DNA of 64,000 nt, taken from Caballeronia fortuita. Its GTDB lineage: Bacteria > Pseudomonadota > Gammaproteobacteria > Burkholderiales > Burkholderiaceae. Both the position numbers and the translations under genes were made by a program. Below, piece after piece: positions 43,789-53,566 of this stretch; position 1 is the stretch's first letter, and each line of letters begins with the position of its first letter. Below the pieces are notes generated by a model. The model did no database searches and was not told the DNA's origin. It worked only from the letters and a program-made list of their open reading frames with translations. Location of the stretch: positions 248,001-312,000 of the forward strand of contig NZ_FCNX02000009.1 of NCBI RefSeq assembly GCF_001544835.2, in the 5' to 3' direction.

Positions 43789-44796
43789 ATGTACAACTAC
43801 GCAGTGAGCCAAGATGTGCCTCGAGGGCAAAAAATTGACGCTTGGCTGCACCTGCTGCGGCAGATGTTTGTCAAGCTCGAGTACGAGCGCAGCGATGAGG
43901 CTTCCGACCGGGCGCTGCAAGCGTCGCTAAAGCACTGGACCCTATCTGAATTGGATTTGCGACTAGTTTCGTCGACGAAGCAAACGCTCAAACGAATGTC
44001 CCCGAAGGCGTCAGACCATGAAGGCGAGTTCTTTCTCGTCGTGATGCAGGTGTCAGGGACTAGCTCCGTCACGCAAGACGACCGTCGGACCGCGCTGGCA
44101 CCAGGCGATTTCACAATGTATGACACCACCAGGCCCTATGCCCTGGATTTCACGGGGGATTTCGAGCAGTTTGTCGTGAGCGTTCCCAGAGGTGAGCTTC
44201 GATTACAAGTTCCTAACGCGGAAGCCCTGACTGCTCATTGCATAACGGGACAAGCCCCAGTGGGACGGCTTCTTGGCGGTTTGCTCCGAGGACTCCCGGA
44301 GACTATCGACGAGTCATCGCCAGATTCGCTTTTGTGTGTGTCTGACGCTGTTGTTGACCTCATTGCAGCCAACCTTCGCTCGCTACAGCCCGCGAACGGT
44401 GTTTCGCGCTCGAAATCCAGCCGCGCGCAGGAAGACCGTATCAAAGCCTTTATACGCGAGAACGCCACCGACTCGGATTTAAGTGTTCGTGGAGTTGCGC
44501 AGGCGCTGAATATGTCCGTGAGCGCGATGTACCGTGCGTTCGAGGGACAAGGCGTGTCAGTTGCGGAAATGATTTGGCAAGAACGGCTTGATATCGCGCG
44601 GGCGGCACTTCGCAGCAGACTGTTTGCCGCGAGGAGCATCAAGGAGGTCGCCTTCGAATCTGGGTTTTCTGACGCTGCTCACTTCAGTCGCGCCTTTCGC
44701 CATAGATTCGGCGTTAGCCCGCGCGAGTATCGTCTAGCGATAAATTGTGATGCGGCATTTGCTCCTCGCGTGCCATCCACCATCTCACCGCAATAG
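43789..44796 (+). CDS. AraC-family regulator, probably of the nitrilase gene
   Basis: The 335-residue product has an N-terminal cupin-like AraC_binding_2 domain (GDFTMYDTTRPYALDF near 110) and a C-terminal double helix-turn-helix (RGVAQALNMSVSAMYRAF and SIKEVAFESGFSDAAHFSRAFRHRFGVSPREYR). Regulators of this subfamily (NitR, FeaR) activate nitrilase or aromatic amine genes from divergent positions. The start at 43789 has GGGAGAAGG just upstream; earlier in-frame starts (43714, 43735) have no ribosome-binding site. The 252 bases shared with the divergent nitrilase gene probably carry its target. Confidence 0.88.
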   Translation: MYNYAVSQDVPRGQKIDAWLHLLRQMFVKLEYERSDEASDRALQASLKHWTLSELDLRLVSSTKQTLKRMSPKASDHEGEFFLVVMQVSGTSSVTQDDRRTALAPGDFTMYDTTRPYALDFTGDFEQFVVSVPRGELRLQVPNAEALTAHCITGQAPVGRLLGGLLRGLPETIDESSPDSLLCVSDAVVDLIAANLRSLQPANGVSRSKSSRAQEDRIKAFIRENATDSDLSVRGVAQALNMSVSAMYRAFEGQGVSVAEMIWQERLDIARAALRSRLFAARSIKEVAFESGFSDAAHFSRAFRHRFGVSPREYRLAINCDAAFAPRVPSTISPQ

Positions 44797-45372
44797 GTCC
44801 ATGACGACGACTGGCCTGGCATTACTCGGCGAACGCCGGTTGTTCTCGAAATCACGCTGCACTGGCGGAATCGGAAACCGCCATCGACGATCCGGGCCGT
44901 TGTGCTTCCAGAGGTTACACGACTTATCCGCGTGGGCTTGGCCGCTTGGTAGCCACTCTTGTGGACGAAGTCATAGGCCGCCGCGAACTGAGCACACACG
45001 GGTCTCCAACGATTTTCCTGCGACGAGAGCGCATGCAGCACGAATCAACATATATTCGGTCGCGGAAGGCGCATTCGGAGACCTGCGGACGTCGCGGGCT
45101 CGGGGGCGCCCAGACTTCTAAGCTAGTACCTTGTGAATCGTCTACGTACCTCCTGCGACGGATAATGGCAAACACGGGCCAGAATCGAGCCCAGCTCGTT
45201 TTGGCACTCGGTTGAAATCGAGCGGATTGACTTGCGGCAATGTCGCTAGGGATTTTCCCTGACCAAGTCCGGCGCCGCAGCCTCTTCGGACTAGGGTCAT
45301 ACATTTTGATGATACGCGTCAAAAGAAGCCGTCCATACGCTGTGACTGTCACAGTCAAATGGAACACCGGCG
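44797..45372. other. intergenic region before the amidase/ABC operon
   Basis: I see no credible gene in these 576 bases. The end carries a palindrome (45341-45353) and AT-richer sequence suited to a promoter of the amidase operon. Confidence 0.45.
45341..45353. promoter_or_regulatory. 13-bp palindrome before the amidase gene
   Basis: TGTGACTGTCACA is an exact dyad around one base, ending 19 bases before the amidase ATG. Its position suits a repressor site or a hairpin affecting translation. No candidate protein is evident. Confidence 0.4.
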
Positions 45373-46812
45373 ATGCCCACATCTGTCGCTTTGTCGCTTA
45401 CCGAAGTTCGAAACGCACTCCTGCGTCGCGAATTTTCCTGCGTTGAATACGCCCTCGGACTGATCGAACGTCAAGCGCGCTGGCGGTACTTGAACGGCTT
45501 CGCGTATTTCGACGAGAACCTGCTTCTCGCTCAGGCCGCTCGCTGCGACCGTGAACTCCGCTCCTCGGAAGCTCCGCGCTTGCTGCTCGGTATTCCTATC
45601 GCGGTGAAAGACAACATCGACACTGCTGCCATGCCCACCGGAAACGGCACTATGGCGTTGCGTTCTATGGTGCCTCCGCAAAATGCTCCGACGCTCGTGT
45701 CCCTTCTTAAACATGGGGCGATGGTCGCCGGTAAGGCGAACATGCACGAACTGGCATTCGGCGTCACCAACAACAACCGCGTTATGGGCGCGGTGCGCAA
45801 TCCGTACGACTTCAGCCGCATCCCGGGTGGCAGCAGCGGTGGCTCGGGTGCCCTTGTGGGTGCTGGAGTAGTTCCGGCTGCGCTCGGGACCGATACCGGT
45901 GGGTCGGTTCGGATTCCCGCGGCGCTTTGTGGAGCAGTTGGCTTGCGTCCTACGTCCGGCCGTTATCCGAGCGGCGGCGTGGCGCCAATATCGCGCACCA
46001 GGGATACGGTCGGCCCCATCGCACGCACCGTGAGGGACATCGCATTTCTGGATGCGATTATCACCGGCGATGAAGAGCTGACTGTCGCTCGCAAATCGAA
46101 AGGCCGGATTCGACTCATTGTTCCTCGCACTACTTTCTGGAAAGGCTTGACCTCCGACGTAGAAGCAGTGGCGAATGCGGCCCTTTCAAAGCTTGAGCAA
46201 ATCGGCGCCGAGCTGATTGAAGTCGACCTCCGCGAATACCCCGACTTCTTCGGTGATGCGGTTCCGACGATCGCGATGTATGAGTTCAAAACCAGCCTGC
46301 AAGGCTATCTGAACGCAAACGGCTATGACATGACCGTCGCCGATATCGTCGCACAAATAGGAAGTCCCGATGTCGCAGAAATTGCCCACAGCATTACCGG
46401 TCCGGGAGCGGTGAGCGAAGAGTCGTACCGGGCTGCGTTGGACGAACGTGCCAGGTTGAAAGCAGCGTACGAGAAGGTCGTCGCGGACCATCGCGCCGAC
46501 GCGCTCGTGTTTCCCACAACCATAACGACGGCGTGCCCCATTTCGACCAGCGGCACCATGGTTCTGCACGGCGTTTCGGTTCCGATTTTTCCGACATTCA
46601 CGCGGAACATGGAACCTGGAAGCAACGCTGGCGTGCCCGGAATTACCCTCCCCGCAGGATTGACAACGGAAGGTCTTCCGGTAGGCCTCTCGCTCGACGC
46701 TGCGCCGGGAACTGACCGCCAGCTCCTCGCCACCGCACTTGAGGTTGAGGCGGTGCTTGGTCCTCTCCCGCCACCTGAGCCTGAGTACGGGGCGGCAAGT
46801 AACAAGAATTGA
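45373..46812 (+). CDS. amidase-signature hydrolase, possible mandelamide hydrolase
   Basis: The 479-residue product has the full amidase-signature triad: K79 (PIAVKDNID), cis-serine S154 (GGSSGGSGA) and nucleophile S178 (GTDTGGSVRIPA). Family members hydrolyse aryl or alkyl amides to acids. Arylacetonitrilases release part of their product as amide, and P. putida mandelate clusters contain the amidase MdlY, so mandelamide is an attractive substrate. That is inference from context. It is the first gene of an operon with an ABC importer. The gap to the next gene is 33 bases. Confidence 0.85.
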   Translation: MPTSVALSLTEVRNALLRREFSCVEYALGLIERQARWRYLNGFAYFDENLLLAQAARCDRELRSSEAPRLLLGIPIAVKDNIDTAAMPTGNGTMALRSMVPPQNAPTLVSLLKHGAMVAGKANMHELAFGVTNNNRVMGAVRNPYDFSRIPGGSSGGSGALVGAGVVPAALGTDTGGSVRIPAALCGAVGLRPTSGRYPSGGVAPISRTRDTVGPIARTVRDIAFLDAIITGDEELTVARKSKGRIRLIVPRTTFWKGLTSDVEAVANAALSKLEQIGAELIEVDLREYPDFFGDAVPTIAMYEFKTSLQGYLNANGYDMTVADIVAQIGSPDVAEIAHSITGPGAVSEESYRAALDERARLKAAYEKVVADHRADALVFPTTITTACPISTSGTMVLHGVSVPIFPTFTRNMEPGSNAGVPGITLPAGLTTEGLPVGLSLDAAPGTDRQLLATALEVEAVLGPLPPPEPEYGAASNKN

Positions 46813-46845
46813 CAGACCAACCCTTCAAGAAAATCGGAGCAAATC

Positions 46846-48018
46846 GTGGATAGACGCAGTTTCATGAAGGCCGGCGCAGTTACGGCTGTTGGTTTCGCCG
46901 GTCCCTCGTTTTCGGTAGCGGCGCAGGCAGAGGGAAAGCCGTTGAAAGTAGCCTTGATGGCCAACATGAGCGGCCCGGCTGCATTTTTTGGTGAAGCGTG
47001 CAAGAACTGCGCGACCCTCGCAGTCTCAGATCTCAATGCGCGCGGTGGCATCCTCGGCCGTCCCCTCGAGCTTCTTGTGGGCGATTCGGGCACCGCTCCA
47101 GCGGAAGCATCGCAGACGGCTTTGCGCCTCTGGAGACGCGACGGGGCTGAAGTCTTCATTGGGTCACACGACAGCGCTGTTCGCACGGCGCTCGAGGGCG
47201 TCTTCCGTGGCAAAGTTCCGTACTTCTACACGCCGACGTACGAAGGTTCGGATTGCTCGCCGGGGACGTTTTTCCTTGGTGAGACGCCCAAGCAGCAGAT
47301 CGCGCCGGTCATGCCATACCTCGCACAGCAGTTCAACATCAAGCGTTGGTACTTCGTCGGTAATGACTATATCTGGCCGCGGAAGTCCAACGACATTGCT
47401 AAGAAGTTGGCCCAGAGCACGGGCGGCTCAATCGTAGGCGAGGAATATGTTCCGTTCACGGTCGATAACTTCGACTCGACTCTCGTCAAGATTCGGGACA
47501 GCAAGGCGGACGCCGTCTTCATTACGCTTGTTGGCGGTTCTTCCGTCACGTTTAATCGGGCTTTCGCGAGCTTTGGCCTGAGCGATAAGGTACTTCGTTA
47601 CGGCACGCTTCTCGAAGAGAACACTGTTGCCGGTATCGGGGCGCAAGCGACCGCAAATTTGTACGCTGCGTCGGGCTTTTTCTCGTCTGCCAAGACCCCG
47701 GCAATTCAAGCATTCATGAGTCGCTATCACAGCAAGTTTGGCAACACATCCGTATTGAGCACCGTCGGCGAATCAGTGTTCGAGGGTTTCATGATGCTCG
47801 ACGCTGTGGCCGGAAAGGCTAGGGCCCTCGACGTTGCATCACTGACTGCGGCCTCGGAAGGCGCGACCTTCAATGGTCCACGGGGAAAAGTCACGATGAA
47901 GCGACGAAACGCCATTTCGGATATATACCTGGCAAAAGCGAACGGAACGTCATACGACATTGTCAAGACATTCCCGCAAGCCGACCCCGGCGAGGCATGC
48001 CCGATCGACCATGCTTGA
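46846..48018 (+). CDS. HAAT/UrtA-like ABC substrate-binding protein
   Basis: The 390-residue precursor has a twin-arginine export signal (DRRSFMKAGAVTAVGFAG) and a Peripla_BP_6 fold (LKVALMANMSGPAAFFGE, LELLVGDSGT, VFIGSHDS), most like AmiC/UrtA proteins that bind amides and urea. It should capture the ligand in the periplasm for the permeases encoded next. Placement right behind an amidase suggests an aromatic amide or acid. The first residue is GTG at 46846. Confidence 0.85.
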   Translation: MDRRSFMKAGAVTAVGFAGPSFSVAAQAEGKPLKVALMANMSGPAAFFGEACKNCATLAVSDLNARGGILGRPLELLVGDSGTAPAEASQTALRLWRRDGAEVFIGSHDSAVRTALEGVFRGKVPYFYTPTYEGSDCSPGTFFLGETPKQQIAPVMPYLAQQFNIKRWYFVGNDYIWPRKSNDIAKKLAQSTGGSIVGEEYVPFTVDNFDSTLVKIRDSKADAVFITLVGGSSVTFNRAFASFGLSDKVLRYGTLLEENTVAGIGAQATANLYAASGFFSSAKTPAIQAFMSRYHSKFGNTSVLSTVGESVFEGFMMLDAVAGKARALDVASLTAASEGATFNGPRGKVTMKRRNAISDIYLAKANGTSYDIVKTFPQADPGEACPIDHA

Positions 48019-48030
48019 TGTGATATTCCC

Positions 48031-48876
48031 ATGTTGATTTCCTACTCTCTGAATATCGGATATGCGTGCGCCGCGCTCATTATGACGACACTCGGGCTCG
48101 CCATCGTGTTTGGACTCCTCGGTGTGCTGAACATGGCGCACGGCGAGTTTCTCATGATAGGCGCGTACTCGGTGGCTGTGGTGCAGCATGCGCACCTTCC
48201 CATTGCGTTGGCGCTTCCTCTAGCTGCTGTGACATGTGCCGTTCTTGGGTGGCTTGTCGAACGGTTTCTCATCCGACCACTCTACCAACGCCCCTTCGAC
48301 ACACTGCTCGCGACTTGGGGACTGTCTGTTTTGCTCAGAGAGGCGGTCGCGGCAGTTTTCGGTCGGGGCTATCAAGACGTGGCGGGCGTGGACTCTTCGC
48401 CTATCCGCGTCTTTGGCACGGCTTATCCCCTTTACAGACTACTCATTATCATCGGCGTCGTTGTATTTATTGTGTGCCTGGCAATCTGGTATTCAAAGAG
48501 TCAGGCCGGAGCGCGCATTAAGGCGATGGCAAGCAATGCACCTCTTGCACGGGCGGCGGGGATCAACACGACGTTGCTCGCCAGCGGCACATTTATCACC
48601 GGCGTTGTCGTCACCGGGATTGCAGGTGTGCTGCTGGCCCCGATTGTCCGCGTCGAACCTTACATGGGGCTTGACTATCTTCTGACGTCTTTCTTTGTCT
48701 TGGTCGTGGGCGGCTTGGGAAGTCTGCTCGGATTAGTAACGGGAACCATTGCAATTGGCGGCACGCAGTCCGTCGTCTCCGGCGTGATGGACCAAACGGC
48801 TGGATATACAGCCGTCCTCGTACTCTCAATCTATTTCTTGTGGAGCAAGCCAAATGGCCTCGTCGCGCGGTCTTGA
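48031..48876 (+). CDS. LivH/UrtB-type ABC permease
   Basis: The 281-residue product has about eight hydrophobic segments and the LivH signature near the N-terminus (GLAIVFGLLGVLNMAHGEFLMIGAY) and near residue 165 (RIKAMASNAPLARAAGINT). It forms half the membrane channel of a branched-chain-amino-acid-type importer. It follows the binding protein by 12 bases and overlaps the next gene by 23 bases. Confidence 0.9.
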   Translation: MLISYSLNIGYACAALIMTTLGLAIVFGLLGVLNMAHGEFLMIGAYSVAVVQHAHLPIALALPLAAVTCAVLGWLVERFLIRPLYQRPFDTLLATWGLSVLLREAVAAVFGRGYQDVAGVDSSPIRVFGTAYPLYRLLIIIGVVVFIVCLAIWYSKSQAGARIKAMASNAPLARAAGINTTLLASGTFITGVVVTGIAGVLLAPIVRVEPYMGLDYLLTSFFVLVVGGLGSLLGLVTGTIAIGGTQSVVSGVMDQTAGYTAVLVLSIYFLWSKPNGLVARS

Positions 48877-50632
48877 GTGGTTGGCGCAAGCGGCCATAGC
48901 GTGTGTCTTGCTGTCTTTGCCGGCATGGGCAGGGGACTACAGCGCGACACAGGTTGGCTTGCTGTTGTTGTACGGAATGGGGGCGCAGAGCGTCGCTCTT
49001 TGTTGGGGGCGAGCAGGCTTCTTGCCGCTGGGCCAAGCCCTGTTCTTTGGTCTGGCGGCATATTTGAGTGCCTACGGGTTGAAATGGTTCGCCGACGCGT
49101 CAGCCGTGACGGCAATCATTTGCGTAGTTGTCGCAGCATTTTTAGCGGGATTGTTGGCTTACGTCATTGCCCTCATGGTGTTTGCGCGCCGAATCGACAG
49201 CGGCCCGTTTTTCTCGCTCATCACGCTCGCTCTGACCATGCTCGGTTTTCTGCTGGGCAACCAATGGAGCTCGGTCACTGGCGGCTTCAACGGTCTCACT
49301 GAGGTACCTGACCTTCCGTTCACGGACCGCTATGGCAATCTCTACTACGTCATCGCGGTCTGCGCAATTTTCATCACAGCTTTTCTGACCTGGATTGTTA
49401 AGCGGCCGATCGGCGTGCTTTGGAATGCGGTGGCGGAGAACGAGAACCGGCTCCAGTTCTTCGGATTTGCGACACATCGACTCAAGGCGGTGGCTTTCGG
49501 CATTGCTGCCGGTATTGCGGGATTGGGAGGTGCCCTTTACGCTCCCCATGAAGGCATCGTAACGCCGCAAGCGCTCGGCACTGAACTCTCGGCTCAGTTT
49601 GTGATTTGGGCCGCCGTCGGTGGCCGTCGCAGCCCGCTTGGTGCCCAGCTCGGAGCTTTGATTATCGGATTGCTCGCCGCGCAATGGCGTGACCAGTTCT
49701 CTTTCTGGCAAGTGCTGATCGCAGCGATATTCATCTTAGTTGTTCGCTTTTTCCCGGAGGGACTTGCCGGCGTCGGTCGCATCGGGTCCCGCCTGATCCT
49801 TGGCGCCAAGACAGCCAGCAAAGCCGCGAGCACGCCGATTGCCGCGCCGACGCTGAACCGTGACACACGCCCCCAGGCAGCGATGCCGCTTCTCGAGTTC
49901 CACAATGTTGAGGTATCGCAAAGTGGTGTTGGTATCCTCAATGGTCTGAGCCTCACGGTCCAGGGGAAAGGGATAAGTTGCGTAATCGGTCCCAACGGTG
50001 CCGGCAAGACCTCGTCCTTCAACGCGATGACTGGGCGTTTACCCGTCAAGACTGGCAAGGTGGTCGTTTACGGCCAGGACGTAGTCGGGCGACAAGCATG
50101 GCAAGTTTCGCGACTGGGGGTGGGTCGGAAGTTTCAAATACCATCTGTTTTCGATCGACTTTCAGTCGAGGACAACATGCGGATTGCAATTTGGGCGAAC
50201 CGAATTCGGCCAATCGATTTGCTGAAATCCTCGCCCCTGCACTGGACGTCGCCGGCCAAAGCCCGCGTTCAGGGTCGATTTGCTTTTATCGAGGAAAGGC
50301 AAACGAGCGATGCTGGCTCGCTGTCGCAAGGCTTGCGTCAGATGCTTGAGTTCGCGATGGTTGCAACGATGGAACCAAAGCTTTATCTCCTCGACGAACC
50401 CTGTGCCGGACTCTCCGCACATGAAACTCACGAAATGATGACTGCCATCAAGTCGACTGTCGAAGAGAGTGAAGCGTCGGCGCTCGTAATTGAGCACGAC
50501 ATGAGTGCTTTGGAGCGCATTGCTGACAACGTTATTGTTCTGCACCAAGGTAAGAAGCTCGCGACGGGCTCTCTCGAAGACATCAGAGCATCGAGCGAAG
50601 TGAAAGCTGTCTATGCAGGAGGACGAAAATGA
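48854..50632 (+). CDS. LivM permease - LivG ATPase fusion
   Basis: The 592-residue protein joins a LivM-type permease (residues 1-310, nine or so membrane segments, AVAENENRLQFFGFATHRLKA loop) through a linker rich in A, T and P (about 312-345) to an ABC ATPase. The ATPase has Walker A GPNGAGKT (379-386), a modified signature SLSQGLRQ and Walker B LYLLDEP (510-516), and ends with the LivG-type H-loop (IEHDMSAL). In most operons these are separate genes. The fusion keeps the usual gene order and would fix permease-ATPase stoichiometry. It overlaps both neighbours (23 and 4 bases). Confidence 0.9.
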   Translation: MASSRGLEWLAQAAIACVLLSLPAWAGDYSATQVGLLLLYGMGAQSVALCWGRAGFLPLGQALFFGLAAYLSAYGLKWFADASAVTAIICVVVAAFLAGLLAYVIALMVFARRIDSGPFFSLITLALTMLGFLLGNQWSSVTGGFNGLTEVPDLPFTDRYGNLYYVIAVCAIFITAFLTWIVKRPIGVLWNAVAENENRLQFFGFATHRLKAVAFGIAAGIAGLGGALYAPHEGIVTPQALGTELSAQFVIWAAVGGRRSPLGAQLGALIIGLLAAQWRDQFSFWQVLIAAIFILVVRFFPEGLAGVGRIGSRLILGAKTASKAASTPIAAPTLNRDTRPQAAMPLLEFHNVEVSQSGVGILNGLSLTVQGKGISCVIGPNGAGKTSSFNAMTGRLPVKTGKVVVYGQDVVGRQAWQVSRLGVGRKFQIPSVFDRLSVEDNMRIAIWANRIRPIDLLKSSPLHWTSPAKARVQGRFAFIEERQTSDAGSLSQGLRQMLEFAMVATMEPKLYLLDEPCAGLSAHETHEMMTAIKSTVEESEASALVIEHDMSALERIADNVIVLHQGKKLATGSLEDIRASSEVKAVYAGGRK

Positions 50633-51339
50633 AGGACGTGTCTACTACGTCATACGCACTGGAGTTCCGCGGCGTCGTCGCCGGCTATGGTGACACGATG
50701 GTGCTTCGAGGCGTATCAGGGGAAGTCGGGCCGGGCCAGGTTATTGGGGTGCTGGGCCGCAATGGAGTCGGGAAGACAACGCTCATGCGCGCACTGACGG
50801 GAACCATTCCGCTTTCGAGTGGCGATGTGATTTGGAATGGTGAGAGTATCGCGGGTGTTGCCGCACACGCAAGGCGAAAGTTAGGCATTAGCTACGCTCC
50901 GCAGGAGCGCATGGTATTCGATGACCTATCCGTGGCTGACAATTTGACCATTGGTTTCCCCGACCGCGGCTTCGCGCGCTTCGAGAGCGCACTGAAAATG
51001 TTTCCGCGGATAAAGGAGCGACTTGCACAGCAAGCTGGGAAATTGAGCGGGGGCGAGAAGAAATTGTTGTCCGTCTGTCGAGTTTTCAGTGAGCGCTCGG
51101 CGTTGACCCTCATCGATGAACCATCAGAGGGCGTAGCGCAGGAGAATCTCGAGCGAATGGCCGAACTTGTCCGCCAGCGCACCGCAGAAGGCGCCTCCTT
51201 CGTCATCGTGGAGCAGAACATTAGCTTCCTCTCGTCGCTTGCAGACCACTTCATCGCGCTGGACCATGGAGAGACTGTGCTGCGCGCGGCAGCATCTGAC
51301 GTCTCGAAGGAAAGCCTGGAAGCCGTTCTTACTGTTTAA
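50629..51339 (+). CDS. LivF-type ABC ATPase
   Basis: The 236-residue ATPase has Walker A GRNGVGKT (about 43-50), signature LSGGEKKL, Walker B LTLIDEP and the VEQN H-loop variant typical of LivF/UrtE. Its ATG overlaps the fusion gene's stop (ATGA). With the fusion protein's own ATPase domain it completes the heterodimeric motor of the importer. It is the last gene of the tight operon; the porin follows after 422 bases. Confidence 0.92.
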   Translation: MKDVSTTSYALEFRGVVAGYGDTMVLRGVSGEVGPGQVIGVLGRNGVGKTTLMRALTGTIPLSSGDVIWNGESIAGVAAHARRKLGISYAPQERMVFDDLSVADNLTIGFPDRGFARFESALKMFPRIKERLAQQAGKLSGGEKKLLSVCRVFSERSALTLIDEPSEGVAQENLERMAELVRQRTAEGASFVIVEQNISFLSSLADHFIALDHGETVLRAAASDVSKESLEAVLTV

Positions 51340-51761
51340 ACGCCTAAGACATTGTCGGATAGGGTGACGCCACGAGCTCTCCGCAGCATGTAAAGGACTC
51401 CTTAGTGCTGGCTCGATGACCTCTATCTAAACAACAGCCAACGCGCCAAGCGCTTGGGTACTCTCCGGGCGATGCCATGCTGCTGCAAATCCGTCCCGAA
51501 AACGACTAAGTCGGAGGGTCGCTGATCAGCGTTGTTGCGTCCGCCGTAAATGGTATCGATTCCATGCGTTACCTCATCAATTTTGATGATGCTGGCTAAA
51601 AAAAACGTTCATTAAAGTCGGCTTGACTGGGAACTCTCGGTGGGCGGTAGAAGTGCAGAGTTGCTTGAGCGAGAACGAGCGTCTGATCAAACAGATGTCG
51701 TTCCTATCTATTCATTGTTAAGTAATCCAATCATTTAACTAGACAGAAGAAGGTACGGAAG
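51340..51761. other. intergenic region before the porin gene
   Basis: No gene is seen in these 422 bases. The last 170 bases are AT-rich and suit a promoter for the porin; AGAAGG lies shortly before the ATG at 51762. Confidence 0.45.
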
Positions 51762-52817
51762 ATGAAACGGAAAACGCTTGCTGCGGCAGCAGCAATGGCG
51801 ACATGTGCATACGCCCACGCTCAGTCCTCTGTGACGCTGTACGGCGTGCTCGATGCCGGTATCACGTACACAAGCAATATCTCGAACGCAAATGGGCACG
51901 GAAAAGCAGTCCAGTTTCAGGACGGGGTGATTCAGCCGACGCAATGGGGCATGACTGGATCTGAGGACCTCGGCGGCGGCGTGCGCGCAATCTTCACCTT
52001 GGAGAACGGCTTCAGCCTGTCGAACGGGCAATTGATTCAAAGCGGATCTATGTTCAATCGGAAGGCATACGTCGGTTTGATTGGACCATGGGGGCGATTG
52101 ACCCTTGGTCGTGACTTCGACTTTATCGGGGAAACCTTTCCGCGATACTCGAACGGTGTGTTGACACCAGCGGGTCTCCTCGGATGGGGTCTTTCGTCTT
52201 ACGCATCCGGTGGCTACATTCTCGACAATCGCGTGTGGGGCGACCAAGTTAGCAACGCTGTCAAGTATGTTTCTCCGACGTTCGCTGGCTTGAACGCCGG
52301 CGCTATGTACGCATTCGGTAACACACCCGGCTCAATGGGAACCAATCAATTGATGAACTTCATCGTCAATTATTCCCAAGGCAACTTCGCGGGCTCCGTC
52401 TCATACTTCAACCAACATAACGCGGCGAACGGCTCGGCAAACGAAACGGTATGGGCGGCGGGCGCGGCTTACACGCTCGGATCATTCCAACTAGCAGCAA
52501 ATATTGCATCGGCGGAGCTGTCTTCGACAAATAAGCCACGTGCGACGACGCTCGAAACGACCGTGCAGTACTCGTTGAGGCCCGACATTGTGCTGTCGGG
52601 CGGCTACACGCAGCAATGGCGGAACAACAACTTGGGAAGCGCAAACACATTCATCCTTGGCGCTGACTACCTGCTGTCCAAGCGAACGGACGCGTATGTC
52701 GTGGGCGTTCTCGGTCATGACCACGCCTATCCGGCACAGATTGAGGCCGCACTCGGCGCTCCCTCGAGCAGCAACACACAGAGCGGGGTTCGCGTCGGCT
52801 TGCGGCACCGTTTTTGA
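51762..52817 (+). CDS. outer-membrane porin (Porin_4, OmpC-like)
   Basis: The 351-residue precursor has a Sec signal peptide ending in AHA-QSSVTLYG, the standard start of beta-proteobacterial trimeric porins, and the constriction-loop region around MFNRKAYVGLIGPWGRLTLGRDFDF. It ends in the outer-membrane signature with terminal phenylalanine (GLRHRF). Located between two aromatic-type ABC operons, it is likely an entry channel for the aromatic substrate. Specificity cannot be read from the sequence. Confidence 0.93.
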   Translation: MKRKTLAAAAAMATCAYAHAQSSVTLYGVLDAGITYTSNISNANGHGKAVQFQDGVIQPTQWGMTGSEDLGGGVRAIFTLENGFSLSNGQLIQSGSMFNRKAYVGLIGPWGRLTLGRDFDFIGETFPRYSNGVLTPAGLLGWGLSSYASGGYILDNRVWGDQVSNAVKYVSPTFAGLNAGAMYAFGNTPGSMGTNQLMNFIVNYSQGNFAGSVSYFNQHNAANGSANETVWAAGAAYTLGSFQLAANIASAELSSTNKPRATTLETTVQYSLRPDIVLSGGYTQQWRNNNLGSANTFILGADYLLSKRTDAYVVGVLGHDHAYPAQIEAALGAPSSSNTQSGVRVGLRHRF

Positions 52818-52950
52818 AGAGGCAAACGCGAAGCACCGCCGCTCTACAAGCATGCTAGCTCGGCGAGGACCGGCGACACGGGCCTTTTCAAGACGTATCA
52901 CCGCGCATGGACGTACGTGTCCATTTATCACTTAAACTTTAAGAGGCATT

Positions 52951-53259
52951 ATGAGCCGCGTCATCCAGTTGATTTTCGCTTTTTCTTTATCGTTTATCGT
53001 CTGCTTCAGTGCGCAAGCTCAAGACGCTACCGCGGTGCCTGCAGCTAGTTCGGCCGCACCGACCAGCAACCCCATCAGCAAAGCCGCAGACAAAGCAGAG
53101 CGCAAGCGCCAGCGTAAGGAAGCGCGCGCGAGGAAAAACGCAGAACTCAAGAAGCTCGAAAGCTCTGGCTATCGCCCGACACAGAACGACCCGAGCTACC
53201 CGCACAACCTCCAGGACGCGCAAAAAAAGGCTGGGACAGGGACCGGGCCGACGAACTGA
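52951..53259 (+). CDS. small exported hypothetical protein
   Basis: The 102-residue product has a signal peptide (about 1-23, ending CFSAQAQ), an A/S/P-rich linker and a very basic helix (KAERKRQRKEARARKNAELKK), then a tail GYRPTQNDPSYPHNLQDAQKKA. I recall such tails in small DUF4148-like exported proteins of Burkholderia. The role is unknown. It follows the porin gene by 133 bases and ends near a stem-loop. Confidence 0.7.
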   Translation: MSRVIQLIFAFSLSFIVCFSAQAQDATAVPAASSAAPTSNPISKAADKAERKRQRKEARARKNAELKKLESSGYRPTQNDPSYPHNLQDAQKKAGTGTGPTN

Positions 53260-53566
53260 CGCACACTGACTTTTGCTCATGACGAAGAAGGGACAAGACC
53301 CCCGAACTTGTTCCTTCTTTGCATGCGCGGGAGATAGTGATGCGCGTGCGGTACGTTCTATAGGATACGCTGCCACAGCCACAGTCGAATGCGGTACGGA
53401 CTGTCGGCCGAGCCGCGTGTTTGGCCTTATCAAAGACGCCTGTTTTGCATTGCGCGAAATTGAAGCTTACGCATTTCCGACAAAGACGTGGATAACCGGT
53501 CGGGATTCCCGCGACTCGGAACCTGCATATCTCTAGCAGTCGCGAAAGCGAATGAGGTCGGCTGCC
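53260..53566. other. intergenic, small exported protein to AraC gene
   Basis: It holds the stem-loop at 53285-53319 and, beyond it, room for the AraC promoter. I see no gene. Confidence 0.4.
53285..53319 (+). terminator. stem-loop terminator after the small exported protein
   Basis: AAGAAGGGACAAG pairs with CTTGTTCCTTCTT across a nine-base loop, with one G-U pair, 26 bases after the stop at 53259. The stem ends in TTCTTT, a short T-rich tail. Confidence 0.6.

Noticed and set aside
46323..47213. 296-codon minus-strand ORF
   Set aside because: Shadow of the amidase and binding-protein genes with low-complexity A/S/P/R content.
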